Assembly: GCA_910578275.1 (NCBI GenBank)
Contig: CAJTPR010000002.1
Span: 219,319 to 283,318, forward strand
Direction of reading: 5' to 3'
From: an uncultured Bacteroidales bacterium
Lineage (GTDB): Bacteria; Bacteroidota; Bacteroidia; Bacteroidales; P3
DNA: 64,000 nt
Part shown: piece by piece, positions 1-8,595 of the stretch
How positions within the stretch are numbered: the first letter of the stretch is position 1
Layout: every line of letters starts with the position of its first letter
Program-made: the position numbers and the translations under genes
Notes under the pieces: model-generated
What the model saw: only the letters and a program-made list of their open reading frames with translations
The model's database searches: none
Told to the model about the DNA's origin: nothing

Positions 1-1
1 C

Positions 2-88
2 GGCGTGGTGGTGCAAGTGGCCAAGGACCAGTTGCGCAAGGATCTGGAGGCCGCGGGTGTCATCAAAGGATTGTCTTCGGGATTTTAA
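2..88 (+). CDS. 3' end of an exported protein gene, paralogue of the next gene
   Basis: Only the last 28 codons are in the window, ending in TAA at 86-88. The tail reads VVVQVAKDQLRKDLEAAGVI followed by KGLSSGF. It aligns with the end of the next gene's product (MVVRVEYSRLRQRLVEDGIL, then KTSF), so the two look like tandem paralogues 12 bases apart and probably in one operon. Function is not recognised. The missing N-terminus prevents any statement about export, although its neighbours are lipoproteins or have signal peptides. Confidence 0.6.
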   Translation, partial: GVVVQVAKDQLRKDLEAAGVIKGLSSGF

Positions 89-100
89 ACGGGAGAAATC

Positions 101-604
101 ATGAGAAAATCATTGAAACGGCAAGTTTTCGCTTGGGGAACATGTTTTTTGATGTTGTCTTTGTTCGCTTGCAACAATACGCGCAAGGGCGTGGTGTCTT
201 ATCATGACAACCGCACCGAATGCCTGGGCAGCGAGTTGGACGGATCTTATACCGTGCGTGCCTGGGGCTACGGGCGTTATGTGAAGGATGCCAAGGAACA
301 GGCGAAAAAGACGGCCGTGTACGACATCCTTTTCAAGGGAGTATCGACAGGCCGTGGCGGATGCGAGCAGAAACCGATGTTGATGGAGGTGAACGCACAG
401 ACCAAATACAAGGATTATTTCGACAGGTTCTTTGTCGATGGAGGCGAATACCTCGATTATGTCAGCATGCGGGACCGCAGGCCCGGTTCCTGGCAGCATG
501 CCCGCCAGAAGGGAGGCATAACGTGCAGCATGGTAGTGCGGGTGGAATATTCCCGGCTTCGCCAGCGTCTTGTGGAGGACGGTATCTTGAAAACCTCCTT
601 TTGA
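101..604 (+). CDS. putative lipoprotein of unknown function
   Basis: 167 residues. The N-terminus has basic residues, a hydrophobic stretch and a lipobox-like LFAC with Cys-24, so it is likely a lipoprotein. The mature part has an alpha/beta segment around residues 50-80 (AWGYGRYVKDAKEQAKKTAV) that recalls the LPP20/FlgT type of fold in which a helix packs after a signal-like strand; this is an impression, not a confirmed family. The C-terminus resembles the tail of the upstream partial gene, suggesting tandem duplication. It sits at the head of a run of exported proteins up to 4,644. No function can be assigned. Confidence 0.75.
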   Translation: MRKSLKRQVFAWGTCFLMLSLFACNNTRKGVVSYHDNRTECLGSELDGSYTVRAWGYGRYVKDAKEQAKKTAVYDILFKGVSTGRGGCEQKPMLMEVNAQTKYKDYFDRFFVDGGEYLDYVSMRDRRPGSWQHARQKGGITCSMVVRVEYSRLRQRLVEDGILKTSF

Positions 605-649
605 TTGTTACCATTTGTTTAACCAGGACAGGTTGTCCGTTTAGAAAAA

Positions 650-1609
650 ATGAATATGAAAAGATTGATTGCCATATTGTTTGCCTGTTTCGTCGGTATC
701 CCGGCCGTTTTCGGGCAAGCCAAGAAACCCACGTTGATGGTCGTGCCCAGCGATGAATGGTGCGCCCGGAACGGCTACATGTCGGAATACGACAACCAAG
801 GAACCGTCGTGAGGATTCCGGACTACAAGCGGGCCTTGCAGGGCGATGCCGACTTGTTGCTGGTGGTTTCCAAAATCAACACCTTGATGGCCGATCGCGG
901 GTTTCCGCTCAAAAACCTTGAAACGGTGCTCAAATCCATCGAACGCCGTACCGCCGAAGAAAATCTCATATCGAGCAAGACCTCGGGTGCCGCCTTGTCG
1001 CAATCGCCCTTGGACATGCTCCGGCAAACGGCCAAGGCCGACATTATCCTGCAACTTACGTGGAAGGTGAACACAAACGGGCCGAAATCATACGTCACCT
1101 ATAACCTGCAAGGCTTGGACGCTTACACCGACAAGCAGGTGGCGGGAGCCCAGGGCAGCGGCAAACCTTCGCTTTCCACCGACGTGCCGGTGCTTCTGGA
1201 AGAGGCGGTATTGGACCACATGGACAATTTCGCCGCCCGTCTGCAATCGCATTTCGACGATTTGTTCGAACACGGCCGTGAGGCCGTCGTCTCGGTACGT
1301 GTTTTCGACAACGGTTCGGGATTGGACCTGGAGACCGAATACGACGGAGCCACGTTGGGAGAGGTCATCGACGAATGGATGTTCGAAAATACGGTGGAAC
1401 ATCGTTTCGGAAAGCTGGAGTCTTCCGAAAACCGCGTAGAATATGAACAAGTACGGGTTCCTCTTTACAATGCCAAGGGAATGGCGCTCGATACCGAGGC
1501 TTTCGTAAGGCAGTTGCGCCGGTTCCTGATGGCGGAACCTTACAAGATCGACTCCAAGGTCGTGGTCCGCGGCCTGGGTTCGGCCATGTTGATTTTGGGT
1601 GAAAAATAA
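650..1609 (+). CDS. exported protein, DUF6175-like
   Basis: 319 residues with a signal peptide (positively charged start, hydrophobic core to about residue 20, cleavage near FGQ). A second in-frame ATG at 656 is an equally good start. The mature N-terminus KKPTLMVVPSDEWCARNGYM and the following dense conserved text match my memory of the Bacteroidetes DUF6175 family, which has no established function. The protein is probably periplasmic, since no further membrane segment is visible. It lies between a lipoprotein gene and another exported protein gene on the same strand with short gaps, so the group is likely co-transcribed. Confidence 0.75.
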   Translation: MNMKRLIAILFACFVGIPAVFGQAKKPTLMVVPSDEWCARNGYMSEYDNQGTVVRIPDYKRALQGDADLLLVVSKINTLMADRGFPLKNLETVLKSIERRTAEENLISSKTSGAALSQSPLDMLRQTAKADIILQLTWKVNTNGPKSYVTYNLQGLDAYTDKQVAGAQGSGKPSLSTDVPVLLEEAVLDHMDNFAARLQSHFDDLFEHGREAVVSVRVFDNGSGLDLETEYDGATLGEVIDEWMFENTVEHRFGKLESSENRVEYEQVRVPLYNAKGMALDTEAFVRQLRRFLMAEPYKIDSKVVVRGLGSAMLILGEK

Positions 1610-1628
1610 AAACCGGAAAGGAGAAAAC

Positions 1629-2597
1629 ATGAAAATAAAAGGTTTATTCAAGTCTTTGTCGGTTCTTTCGGCAAGTATCTTGTTTCTTGGAACGAGCCTT
1701 GGACAGGAGAATGATCTCATCGGCCAAGGGATTACGCTTTCCGTGATCATTCCCGAACAGGAAGATCCTTTTCCGTCGGGAGCCGAATCGTATCTCGTCA
1801 ACAAGCTTACCCAGGTGGCCATCAACAACGGCATTGCGGCCGGAAAGGATTTCAGCCGCTTCTTCATAGCCGCCAATATCGCCATGACGAACAAGGACAT
1901 CCTGCCCGGACCTCCTCGGCAGGTTTCGCAAAACATGGAGGTGACCTTGTATATCGCCGATTATTTCGACAAGAAAATCTATTCTTCCACTACCGTCAAC
2001 GCGGTGGGCGTGGGCACGAACGAGACGAAATGCGTCATCAACGCCCTCAAGGGCATTCCTGTCAATTCTCCGCAACTGAATCGTTTCGTGGAAGAAGGCA
2101 AGGGCAAGATCCTGGCTTACTATGCCCAGCAAGGCGAACGCATCATACGGCAGGCCGAGTCATTGGCAGCCAGGCATCGTTATGACGAGGCGTTCTATCT
2201 GCTCACCTCCATTCCTGATGCGGCGGGCGAGGTTTTCGACAAGGCCATGGACGCCACGTTGCGGATTTACCAAGCCTATGTGGACAGGCTTTGCGATGAG
2301 AATCTGGCACAAGCCCGTGCGGCCTGGGCCGCCAACCAGAATTCGGCAGGCGCCGCGCAGGCAGGCCGGTTCCTGAGCCAGATTTATCCCGATGCCAAAT
2401 GCTACGGAGAAGCCATGTCGCTCTACGGGGAGATAAAAGGCAAGGTGCTGGACGATTGGAAGTTCGAAATGAAGAAGTGGCAAGACGGGGTTGACTTGCA
2501 ATCGCAGCGGATCAGTGCCATGCGTGACGTGGGCGTCGCTTTCGGTAACGGTCAACAGCCTGTCACCTATGCCGGTCTGGGTTGGCTGCACCGATAG
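1629..2597 (+). CDS. exported protein of unknown function, helical-repeat C-terminal half
   Basis: 322 residues from ATG 1629. This start is preferred over an upstream in-frame ATG at 1599, which lies inside the preceding gene, because 1629 is preceded by an AAAGGAGAA stretch and begins a clean signal peptide (MKIKGLFKSLSVLSASILFL, cleavage near SLG|Q). Residues 30-150 form an alpha/beta region; from about 170 the sequence is helical (EAFYLLTSIPDAAGEVFDKA, then AMDATLRIYQAYVDRLCDEN), like TPR-type repeats. It ends 13 bases before a strong terminator, closing the first transcription unit. Family not recognised beyond resemblance to hypothetical Bacteroidetes proteins. Confidence 0.7.
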   Translation: MKIKGLFKSLSVLSASILFLGTSLGQENDLIGQGITLSVIIPEQEDPFPSGAESYLVNKLTQVAINNGIAAGKDFSRFFIAANIAMTNKDILPGPPRQVSQNMEVTLYIADYFDKKIYSSTTVNAVGVGTNETKCVINALKGIPVNSPQLNRFVEEGKGKILAYYAQQGERIIRQAESLAARHRYDEAFYLLTSIPDAAGEVFDKAMDATLRIYQAYVDRLCDENLAQARAAWAANQNSAGAAQAGRFLSQIYPDAKCYGEAMSLYGEIKGKVLDDWKFEMKKWQDGVDLQSQRISAMRDVGVAFGNGQQPVTYAGLGWLHR

Positions 2598-2609
2598 CCA
2601 CCGTATCAC

Positions 2610-2647
2610 GGAAGCGGGACGGATGTTCCCGTCCCGCTTCCTTATTT
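2610..2647 (+). terminator. intrinsic terminator after the first exported-protein operon
   Basis: A 13-bp perfect stem (left arm 2610-2622, right arm 2629-2641) with a 6-base loop, followed by TTATTT. It lies 13 bases after the stop of the preceding gene. Confidence 0.8.
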
Positions 2648-2670
2648 CATTATGAATATATCTTTTTTGA

Positions 2671-3348
2671 ATGAAAAGTCTTTATTGGAAAGCGGTTGTC
2701 GTCCTGGCAATGATTTTCATCTTTCCGCCAATCGGGAAAACGACGTTGCGGGCGCAATGGGCAAGTATCAGGCTGGAAAAGCAGATTCCCATACATTATT
2801 GGGAATACAAGGTGGAGCCTTGGTGGTTTTCCGAGATAGGAAAGGACAAAGACGGCCTGGATGGTTTCTTGGAAGAATACCGGTTGGCCGAAGATCCCGA
2901 CAGGCTCGCCGACTCGACCCATGTGGCCGTGTTCGCATCCAGGGAACGTCATGCTTTCGCCGTGAAAAGCCAATCCGGAAAACGGAATATCCCCAAAAAG
3001 AAAATCAAGCAGGGAGACGTGGTGTATTCCCCGCATGTGCTCGGACTTTATCTGACAAGACGTGAGGGCAAGTACGGATTGATGACATCCAAGGGGAATA
3101 TCGTGGTGATGCCGGTTTACGAAGACATGGCGTTCCTGTACACGTATACGCCTGAATGGGGTACGACGTTGTTGCCCATGCTCATCGTATACAAGGGCGG
3201 CAAGTATGCCTTGATGGATCCGAGCGGATTCCTGGTGAGCCGTTTCTGTGATACGGAAGCCGAAATCCCTTCGGCATACATCGTGGGGAAAGCCAACGAG
3301 TTCAAGATAACCGATACGGTCCTGCCCGAAAGGCTTTGGGGTTTTTAA
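2671..3348 (+). CDS. exported protein with WG-repeat-like segments
   Basis: 225 residues with a signal peptide (hydrophobic core at residues 8-20, likely cleavage near LRA|Q at 28). The C-terminal half contains short beta units such as REGKYGLMTSKGNIVVMPVY and KGGKYALMDPSGFLVSRF. These follow the pattern of WG (KWG) repeats, in which a G-K-Y/W-G-L core is followed by D/K-G and I-x-P-x-Y. Only two units are evident. A weak promoter-like T-rich element lies just upstream, after the terminator at 2610-2647, so this may begin a new unit that continues into the next gene. Function is unknown. Confidence 0.65.
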   Translation: MKSLYWKAVVVLAMIFIFPPIGKTTLRAQWASIRLEKQIPIHYWEYKVEPWWFSEIGKDKDGLDGFLEEYRLAEDPDRLADSTHVAVFASRERHAFAVKSQSGKRNIPKKKIKQGDVVYSPHVLGLYLTRREGKYGLMTSKGNIVVMPVYEDMAFLYTYTPEWGTTLLPMLIVYKGGKYALMDPSGFLVSRFCDTEAEIPSAYIVGKANEFKITDTVLPERLWGF

Positions 3349-3378
3349 CGGATTTTTTGATGCAGATATGCCTTTAAA

Positions 3379-4644
3379 ATGAAAAACAGCATTCATATAT
3401 CGATTTTGTTCATCCTGTTGTCTTGTCAGTTTTCACGTCTGTGCGGGCAGTCGCGCATGGTGCCGGAAGGCGATGTGCAATACATGCGCAGTTCGCTCTA
3501 TTCCATCTTGTTGGCGCATCCCAACACGCAGTATTCGAAACAAATCGATTATGTTTACCTCTCCTTGCCGCCGGCCGACAAGTACGAGGACCATAACCTG
3601 AACGTGCGTCGGGTTTCGGCCTTGAAGGACAAACAGGTCGATCCGGAGGAAATAATCGCGTTCCTTGAACGCAACCATGTGGCCAGACGTTTGGTGGCCA
3701 AGTGGTTCAATCGTGATTCGGCCGGCAATTTCAATGTGGACCTGGTGGCTCGTCGAGGCAATTACAATGCTTCGGAAATGGACGTGCAACAGGCCCGGAT
3801 GAGCAAGCGCGGTTTGTCGTTGCTTTCCGACGCGGGTGAACAGTTGATAGGGAACACGTTCATGACCGTAAACGACATAGTTTACGTGGACAAGGAAAAA
3901 CAAGCCAAGAAGGCTGGGGCCATCTTGAGCATCATAGGTGCCTTGGCGGGGGCGGCGAGCGTGGGTTCCGGTTCTTCCGATGTCGCCGCCATCGGCGAGG
4001 GAATCGCATCCTTGGCCTTGTTGGGGGCCGTGATTGCCGATAATCTGGGAGGTTTCACCGTAAAGGTGCGTACGCATTTGTTCCAGTTGGCGTGGAACGA
4101 TTCCATCGCCGATGCATTCTATTCCGGATATTGGGTGGACGGCAGGACGTCCGAAGAAGAAAGGGCGCTCCGTCGTGCGGCTTTCGAACAGAGCGACTTG
4201 TTCGGTATGCGGTATATCGGATATTATGACGTGAAGAGCGAGAAGACCGTATTGAAAGATTTCAGTACCCCTGAGGATGTCATTACCAAGGTCTGCGCCC
4301 GCGCCGTCGACAAGGCCATTGCGGGTTTGCAGCGGCGCTACGAGGTTTTCAAGGTCAAGACGCCGGTCATGTCGGTCGATGACGGCAAGGTTTCGGCCAA
4401 GATCGGCCTGAAGGAGGGGCTGGCTGCTTCCACCAAGTTCGAGGTGTTGCAACCGGTGGAAAAGGAAGGCAGGACCGTATATCGCCGCGTAGGGACCATC
4501 GCTCCCGAAAAGAAAAAGATCTGGGACAACCGGTTCATGGCGGCCGAAGAAAAGACCGATGCTTCGGAATTGTCGTTCACTACGTTCAAGACCCTTGCCG
4601 GAGGTCCTTTTTATCCGGGCATGCTCATCAGGCAGTTGAAATAG
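3379..4644 (+). CDS. exported protein with glycine-rich hydrophobic segment
   Basis: 421 residues. The N-terminus MKNSIHISILFILLSCQFSR followed by LCGQ is a signal peptide; an LLSC sequence inside it could be a poor lipobox. A hydrophobic, Gly/Ala-rich region at roughly residues 178-222 (AGAILSIIGALAGAASVGSG and on to a second stretch) could insert in a membrane like glycine-zipper proteins. The C-terminal 90 residues form a small beta-rich domain (VDDGKVSAKIGLKEGLAAST) of the type seen in proteins tuned for ligand or partner binding. The gene is 30 bases after the previous one. No known family can be named with confidence. Confidence 0.65.
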   Translation: MKNSIHISILFILLSCQFSRLCGQSRMVPEGDVQYMRSSLYSILLAHPNTQYSKQIDYVYLSLPPADKYEDHNLNVRRVSALKDKQVDPEEIIAFLERNHVARRLVAKWFNRDSAGNFNVDLVARRGNYNASEMDVQQARMSKRGLSLLSDAGEQLIGNTFMTVNDIVYVDKEKQAKKAGAILSIIGALAGAASVGSGSSDVAAIGEGIASLALLGAVIADNLGGFTVKVRTHLFQLAWNDSIADAFYSGYWVDGRTSEEERALRRAAFEQSDLFGMRYIGYYDVKSEKTVLKDFSTPEDVITKVCARAVDKAIAGLQRRYEVFKVKTPVMSVDDGKVSAKIGLKEGLAASTKFEVLQPVEKEGRTVYRRVGTIAPEKKKIWDNRFMAAEEKTDASELSFTTFKTLAGGPFYPGMLIRQLK

Positions 4645-4676
4645 GATTTTCGGTACCGGTTAACCAAGACGAGAAA

Positions 4677-5282
4677 ATGAAAAAGCGATTGATTCTGAAC
4701 GTGGGACGGGAGATGGGGTCGGGAGGACGTGAATTGGCGCAGTGCCTGGCAAGGATATTCGACCTTGCCTTTTATGACAAGGAACTGATACGTGAAGCCT
4801 CGAAAGACAGCGGCATCTGCAAGGATTGCTTCGAGCAGGCCGACGAGAAACCCCAAAAAGTGTGGTATTCCCGTTTCCCTTTTTTCGGCGATCCCGTTTT
4901 CAGCGGATTGAGCAACGATGCCCTTTTCGAGATACATTACCGTACCGTGCGACGTTTGGCCCAAGAGCGCGATTGCGTGTTCGTGGGGCGTTGTACCGAC
5001 TATATCTTGCGCGACGATCCGGCGTGCTTCAACATTTTCGTGCATGCTCCCCTCCGGTTCCGTCTGGAAAGGATTTGCCGGTCGGCAGGCGTGGACGAGG
5101 AGGAAGCGTCCCAAATCATCGCCAAGACCGACAAGATGAGGTCTTCCTATTACAATTTCTACACCGACAAGGAGTGGGGGAAGGCTTCCTCCTACCACCT
5201 TTGCGTCGACACTTCCCTCCTCGGCATAGAAAAAACCGCCGAATGGGTGGCGGAGATGGCCAAAAGGGCGCGATTGGATTGA
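4677..5282 (+). CDS. cytidylate kinase-like family protein
   Basis: 201 residues. The N-terminal NVGREMGSGGRELAQCLAR is the P-loop-like start of the Cytidylate_kin2 family (PF13189): a Gly-rich loop directly after the first strand, then a helix that carries RELA. VFVGRCTDYILRD and FVHAPLRFRLERI match the later core strands and the Arg-rich LID region of this family. Known members are putative nucleotide kinases whose substrate is rarely tested, so phosphorylation of CMP is not certain. The protein appears cytosolic, unlike its upstream neighbours, from which it is separated by 32 bases. Confidence 0.85.
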   Translation: MKKRLILNVGREMGSGGRELAQCLARIFDLAFYDKELIREASKDSGICKDCFEQADEKPQKVWYSRFPFFGDPVFSGLSNDALFEIHYRTVRRLAQERDCVFVGRCTDYILRDDPACFNIFVHAPLRFRLERICRSAGVDEEEASQIIAKTDKMRSSYYNFYTDKEWGKASSYHLCVDTSLLGIEKTAEWVAEMAKRARLD

Positions 5283-5388
5283 AAAATCCGCGACACGTTC
5301 GGGGATTTCGTGTTTCGCCGTCGGTTTTTTCTGACGTTTTCCGTCGAACCGGGCTTCGCAAGCGGGGCATGGAAGTGCAAATTTCCTT

Positions 5389-5411
5389 AATTATGGAAAA
5401 AATCCATAATT
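5389..5411. repeat. perfect inverted repeat abutting the recombinase start codon
   Basis: AATTATGGA (5389-5397), a loop of five A, then TCCATAATT (5403-5411). In RNA the stem extends by two more pairs including one G-U. It ends three bases before the ATG at 5415. Such a hairpin could block ribosome access, bind the recombinase as an operator, or be part of an attachment core; the sequence alone does not decide. Confidence 0.7.
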
Positions 5412-5414
5412 GAG

Positions 5415-6344
5415 ATGAAAGAAGAAACATTGACCATCGGGCAGATTGCCGAGCTTTGGAAAAAAGACAAGAAACAGTATGTGAAGAAATCCACCTACGG
5501 CGCGTATGCGCTTGTGGTAAAAAACCACATCGACCCTTGCTTCGGCAAGCTTTGCGATCTGGACGAGACTTCCGTCCAGCAGTTCGTGATACGGAAGATA
5601 GGTGACGGACTGAGCCAGAAGTACGTCAAGGACATTCTCATCATATTGAAGATGATCGCGCGTTTCGGCGAGAAACACGGATGGCTCCGGCATCGGGAAT
5701 GGGAGATAAGATACCCTACCGAAAGCGACAAGTCGGCCATGGAGGTCCTTTCCGTTTCGAACCATCGCAAGATAATAGAACACGTCAAGGCCAACTTCAC
5801 GTTCCGTAACCTCGGCATCTATATCTGCCTGACGACGGGCTTGCGGATCGGCGAGGTGTGCGGTTTGCGCTGGCGCGACATCGACATTTCCAACGGGACG
5901 TTGAACGTGTGCCGTACCGTCGAACGCATCTATGTCATGGATGAAGAAGGAGAGCGGCATACCGAGGTCGTGGTCAATACGCCCAAGACCTCCAATTCGC
6001 AACGCGAGATACCGCTCAACAAATCGCTCCTGGCGCTGCTGCGCTCTGTCAAGAAAGTGGTCAACGAGGATTTCTACGTCATCAGCAACGAGCGTTCGCC
6101 CATCGAACCACGGACTTACCGTAACTACTACAAGTCGTTGATGGACAGACTTGGGATTCCCAGGTTGAAATTCCATGGCCTGCGTCACAGTTTCGCCACG
6201 CGCTGCATCGAAAGCAATTGCGACTACAAGACGGTCAGTGTCCTGTTGGGCCATGCCGACATCGCCACCACCTTGAACCTTTACGTGCATCCCAACATGG
6301 AACAGAAGAAAAAGTGCATAGACAAGGTATTCAGGTCTCTTTGA
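5415..6344 (+). CDS. tyrosine recombinase / phage-type integrase
   Basis: 309 residues with the full tyrosine-recombinase layout: an N-terminal SAM-like DNA-binding domain (about 1-105) and a catalytic domain with Arg-144 (TGLRIGEVCGLRW), Lys-191 (NTPKTSNSQRE), His-254 and Arg-257 (FHGLRHSF), His-280 (LLGHAD) and nucleophile Tyr-290 (LNLYVHP). All catalytic residues are present, so it should be active. It would cut and rejoin DNA at a pair of short sites. No transposon, phage or conjugation genes flank it, and no obvious invertible segment was seen, so it is an orphan integrase or a phase-variation recombinase acting elsewhere. The hairpin at 5389-5411 lies directly in front of its start. Confidence 0.92.
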   Translation: MKEETLTIGQIAELWKKDKKQYVKKSTYGAYALVVKNHIDPCFGKLCDLDETSVQQFVIRKIGDGLSQKYVKDILIILKMIARFGEKHGWLRHREWEIRYPTESDKSAMEVLSVSNHRKIIEHVKANFTFRNLGIYICLTTGLRIGEVCGLRWRDIDISNGTLNVCRTVERIYVMDEEGERHTEVVVNTPKTSNSQREIPLNKSLLALLRSVKKVVNEDFYVISNERSPIEPRTYRNYYKSLMDRLGIPRLKFHGLRHSFATRCIESNCDYKTVSVLLGHADIATTLNLYVHPNMEQKKKCIDKVFRSL

Positions 6345-6449
6345 GGTTTTCTTGACTTGCGGCCATGCTTCCGGCCGGTGCTTTTCGGGGGGAAATACGA
6401 CAGCCTTTCCGCATTCAGGCGAAAAGGGTAGAAACTACGTTAAATTTCG

Positions 6450-6457
6450 TATCTTTG
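6450..6457 (+). promoter_or_regulatory. -7 promoter element for the acyl-CoA dehydrogenase operon
   Basis: TATCTTTG fits the Bacteroidetes -7 consensus TAnnTTTG. Transcription would begin near 6,464, leaving a leader of about 78 bases before ATG 6542. Confidence 0.65.
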
Positions 6458-6541
6458 GGACTTGTATGCCTTCTCGTGTGCCTTTGCCCGGGGCGGGACG
6501 GATGTTTGCTTTTGTAAAATAAACATTTAACAGTATATAAC

Positions 6542-7681
6542 ATGGATTTTAGTCTCACAAAACAAGAAGAACTTTTCTTGCAGATGATCAGGGAATTTGC
6601 AGAAAAGGAAGTGAAGCCGTTGGCTGCCGAAATAGACGAGCAGGAAAGATTTCCTGAAGAAACCGTGGTCAAGATGGGCAAGTTGGGGATCATGGGCATT
6701 CCCATTCCGGTAGAATACGGCGGTGCGGGATCCACGAACCAGATGTACAGCATGGCCGTGGAAGAGCTTTCGCGTGCCTGCGCCACGACGGGCGTGGTCG
6801 TTTCAGCCCATACTTCCTTGTGTTGCGCTCCCATCCTTGAACATGGTACCGAAGAACAGAAAAAGAAATATCTTCCCAAATTGGCCTCCGGCGAATGGAT
6901 CGGCGCTTTCGGCCTTACCGAACCCAATGCCGGTACCGATGCCGCCTCCCAGCAGACCATGGCGGTTGAAGACGGCGACAGTTATATCCTCAACGGTTCC
7001 AAGATTTTCATCACCAACGCTTCCTACGCCCACGTGTTCGTGGTGGCGGCCATGACCGACAAGTCGCAAGGCGTGAAGGGCATCACGACCTTCATCGTCG
7101 AAAAGGACATGCCCGGATTCAGCATCGGCAAGAAGGAATTGAAGTTGGGTATCCGCGGTTCGGCCACGAGCGAGTTGATCTTCGAGAACGTGCGCGTTCC
7201 CAAGGAAAACGTGCTGGGCAAGGTCGGCGGCGGTTTCGCCGTGGCCATGAAGACGTTGGACGGCGGTCGTATCGGTATCGCCTCCCAGGCGGTCGGTATT
7301 GCCCAGGGCGCGATGGACGAAACGGTGAAATACACCAAGGAGCGTAAGCAGTTCGGCAAGCCCATCGCCAAGTTCCAGAACACCCAGTTCCAGATGGCCG
7401 ACCTTGAAACCAAGGTGCAGGCGGCTCGTCTTCTGGTGCGCAGCGCGGCGTACAAGAAAGACATGAAGCAGTCTTATTCGGTGGATGCCGCCATGTGCAA
7501 GCTCTTTGCCGCCGAAACGGCGATGGAAGTCACCACCAAGGCCGTCCAGTTCCACGGCGGATACGGTTATACCCGCGAATATCCCGTTGAACGCATGATG
7601 CGCGATGCCAAGATTACCGAAATCTACGAAGGGACTTCGGAAGTGCAACGCATGGTCATCGCCGGCAAATTGTTTAAGTAA
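6542..7681 (+). CDS. acyl-CoA dehydrogenase (short-chain / butyryl-CoA type)
   Basis: 379 residues, the standard length for a soluble acyl-CoA dehydrogenase. It carries the N-terminal helical domain, the FAD-binding motif GAFGLTEPNAGTDA, the middle beta domain with LGIRGSATSELIFENVRVP, and the C-terminal helical domain with RKQFGKPIAKFQ and QFHGGYGYTREYPVERMMRD. Glu-363 in IYEGTSE is at the place of the catalytic base of short-chain enzymes. The reaction interconverts a saturated acyl-CoA and its 2-enoyl-CoA, passing electrons to Etf. Directly downstream etfB and etfA support this, as in butyrate-forming clostridia and Porphyromonas. Thiolase, hydroxyacyl-CoA dehydrogenase and crotonase genes are not nearby. 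Confidence 0.93.
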   Translation: MDFSLTKQEELFLQMIREFAEKEVKPLAAEIDEQERFPEETVVKMGKLGIMGIPIPVEYGGAGSTNQMYSMAVEELSRACATTGVVVSAHTSLCCAPILEHGTEEQKKKYLPKLASGEWIGAFGLTEPNAGTDAASQQTMAVEDGDSYILNGSKIFITNASYAHVFVVAAMTDKSQGVKGITTFIVEKDMPGFSIGKKELKLGIRGSATSELIFENVRVPKENVLGKVGGGFAVAMKTLDGGRIGIASQAVGIAQGAMDETVKYTKERKQFGKPIAKFQNTQFQMADLETKVQAARLLVRSAAYKKDMKQSYSVDAAMCKLFAAETAMEVTTKAVQFHGGYGYTREYPVERMMRDAKITEIYEGTSEVQRMVIAGKLFK

Positions 7682-7800
7682 ATCAAGTATTAACCAGAGA
7701 GAAAGATGGATTTTTTCGATAAGTGAGAGCAGAGGCGAAGTTTGCTTTGACTCTGCCGGACGAAGAAAAAATCAGACTTTTTTTGAGAAACAAAAAAAAG

Positions 7801-8583
7801 ATGAATATAGTAGTTTGTATCAAACAAGTGCCGGATACCACCGAAATCAAGCTTGATCCGGTCAAGGGCACGCTTATCAGGGACGGTGTTCCCAGCATCA
7901 TGAACCCCGACGACAAGGGTGGCCTGGAATTGGCCTTGCAACTGAAAGACCAGTATGGCGCCCATGTGACGGTCATCACGATGGGACCTCCGCAAGCCGA
8001 TGCCATTTTGCGCGAAGCCTATGCCATGGGAGCCGACCGTGCCATCCTGCTTACCGACCGCAAGTTCGCCGGTGCCGATACGTTGGCCACGAGTCACGCG
8101 TTGTATGCCGCCTTGAAGAAACTCGATTTCGACATGGTCATCGCCGGACGTCAGGCCATTGACGGCGATACCGCCCAGGTGGGTCCCGAATTGGCCGAAT
8201 TGCTGGACTTGCCGCAGGTAAGTTATGTGGAAGGCGTGAAATACGACGGAAAGAAGACCCTCGATGTCCGCAAGCAGACGGAAGAAGGCTACCAGATCTG
8301 GGAAGTGGAAACGCCCTGCCTGCTCACCGTCCTGGCTTCCGCCAACAAGGCCCGTTACATGTCGGTTGCCGGCATCGTTACCGCTTTCGACAAGGAAGTG
8401 GAAATCTGGACCGCCGACAGCGTGAACGCCGACCCCGCCACCTTGGGTCTGAACGGTTCGCCCACCCGCGTCAAGAAGTCGTTTACCAAGGGGGCCAAGT
8501 CCGCCGGCAAGGTGTTCGAGCTCGAACCCTCCGAAGCCGCCGACTTGATCGTCAGCAAACTCAAAGAAAAATTCATCATCTAA
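7801..8583 (+). CDS. etfB: electron transfer flavoprotein, beta subunit
   Basis: 260 residues from ATG 7801 (MNIVVCIKQVPDTTEIKLD). An in-frame GTG upstream at 7723 would add an atypical tail and is not favoured. Family signatures include KQVPDT, the ADP-binding segment around AGRQAIDGDTAQVGPELAE, and VETPCLLTVLASANKARYMS. With EtfA it forms a heterodimer carrying FAD and AMP or a second FAD, and accepts electrons from the adjacent acyl-CoA dehydrogenase. Whether this is a bifurcating Etf cannot be read from what is visible. The 119-base gap upstream contains only A/T-rich leader and a short GCAGAG/CTCTGC inverted pair. Confidence 0.94.
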   Translation: MNIVVCIKQVPDTTEIKLDPVKGTLIRDGVPSIMNPDDKGGLELALQLKDQYGAHVTVITMGPPQADAILREAYAMGADRAILLTDRKFAGADTLATSHALYAALKKLDFDMVIAGRQAIDGDTAQVGPELAELLDLPQVSYVEGVKYDGKKTLDVRKQTEEGYQIWEVETPCLLTVLASANKARYMSVAGIVTAFDKEVEIWTADSVNADPATLGLNGSPTRVKKSFTKGAKSAGKVFELEPSEAADLIVSKLKEKFII

Positions 8584-8595
8584 AAGCACAAGACA

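Noticed and set aside
5389..5411. Invertible promoter at the recombinase gene
   Set aside because: The arms are only five bases apart, too near for an invertible segment.
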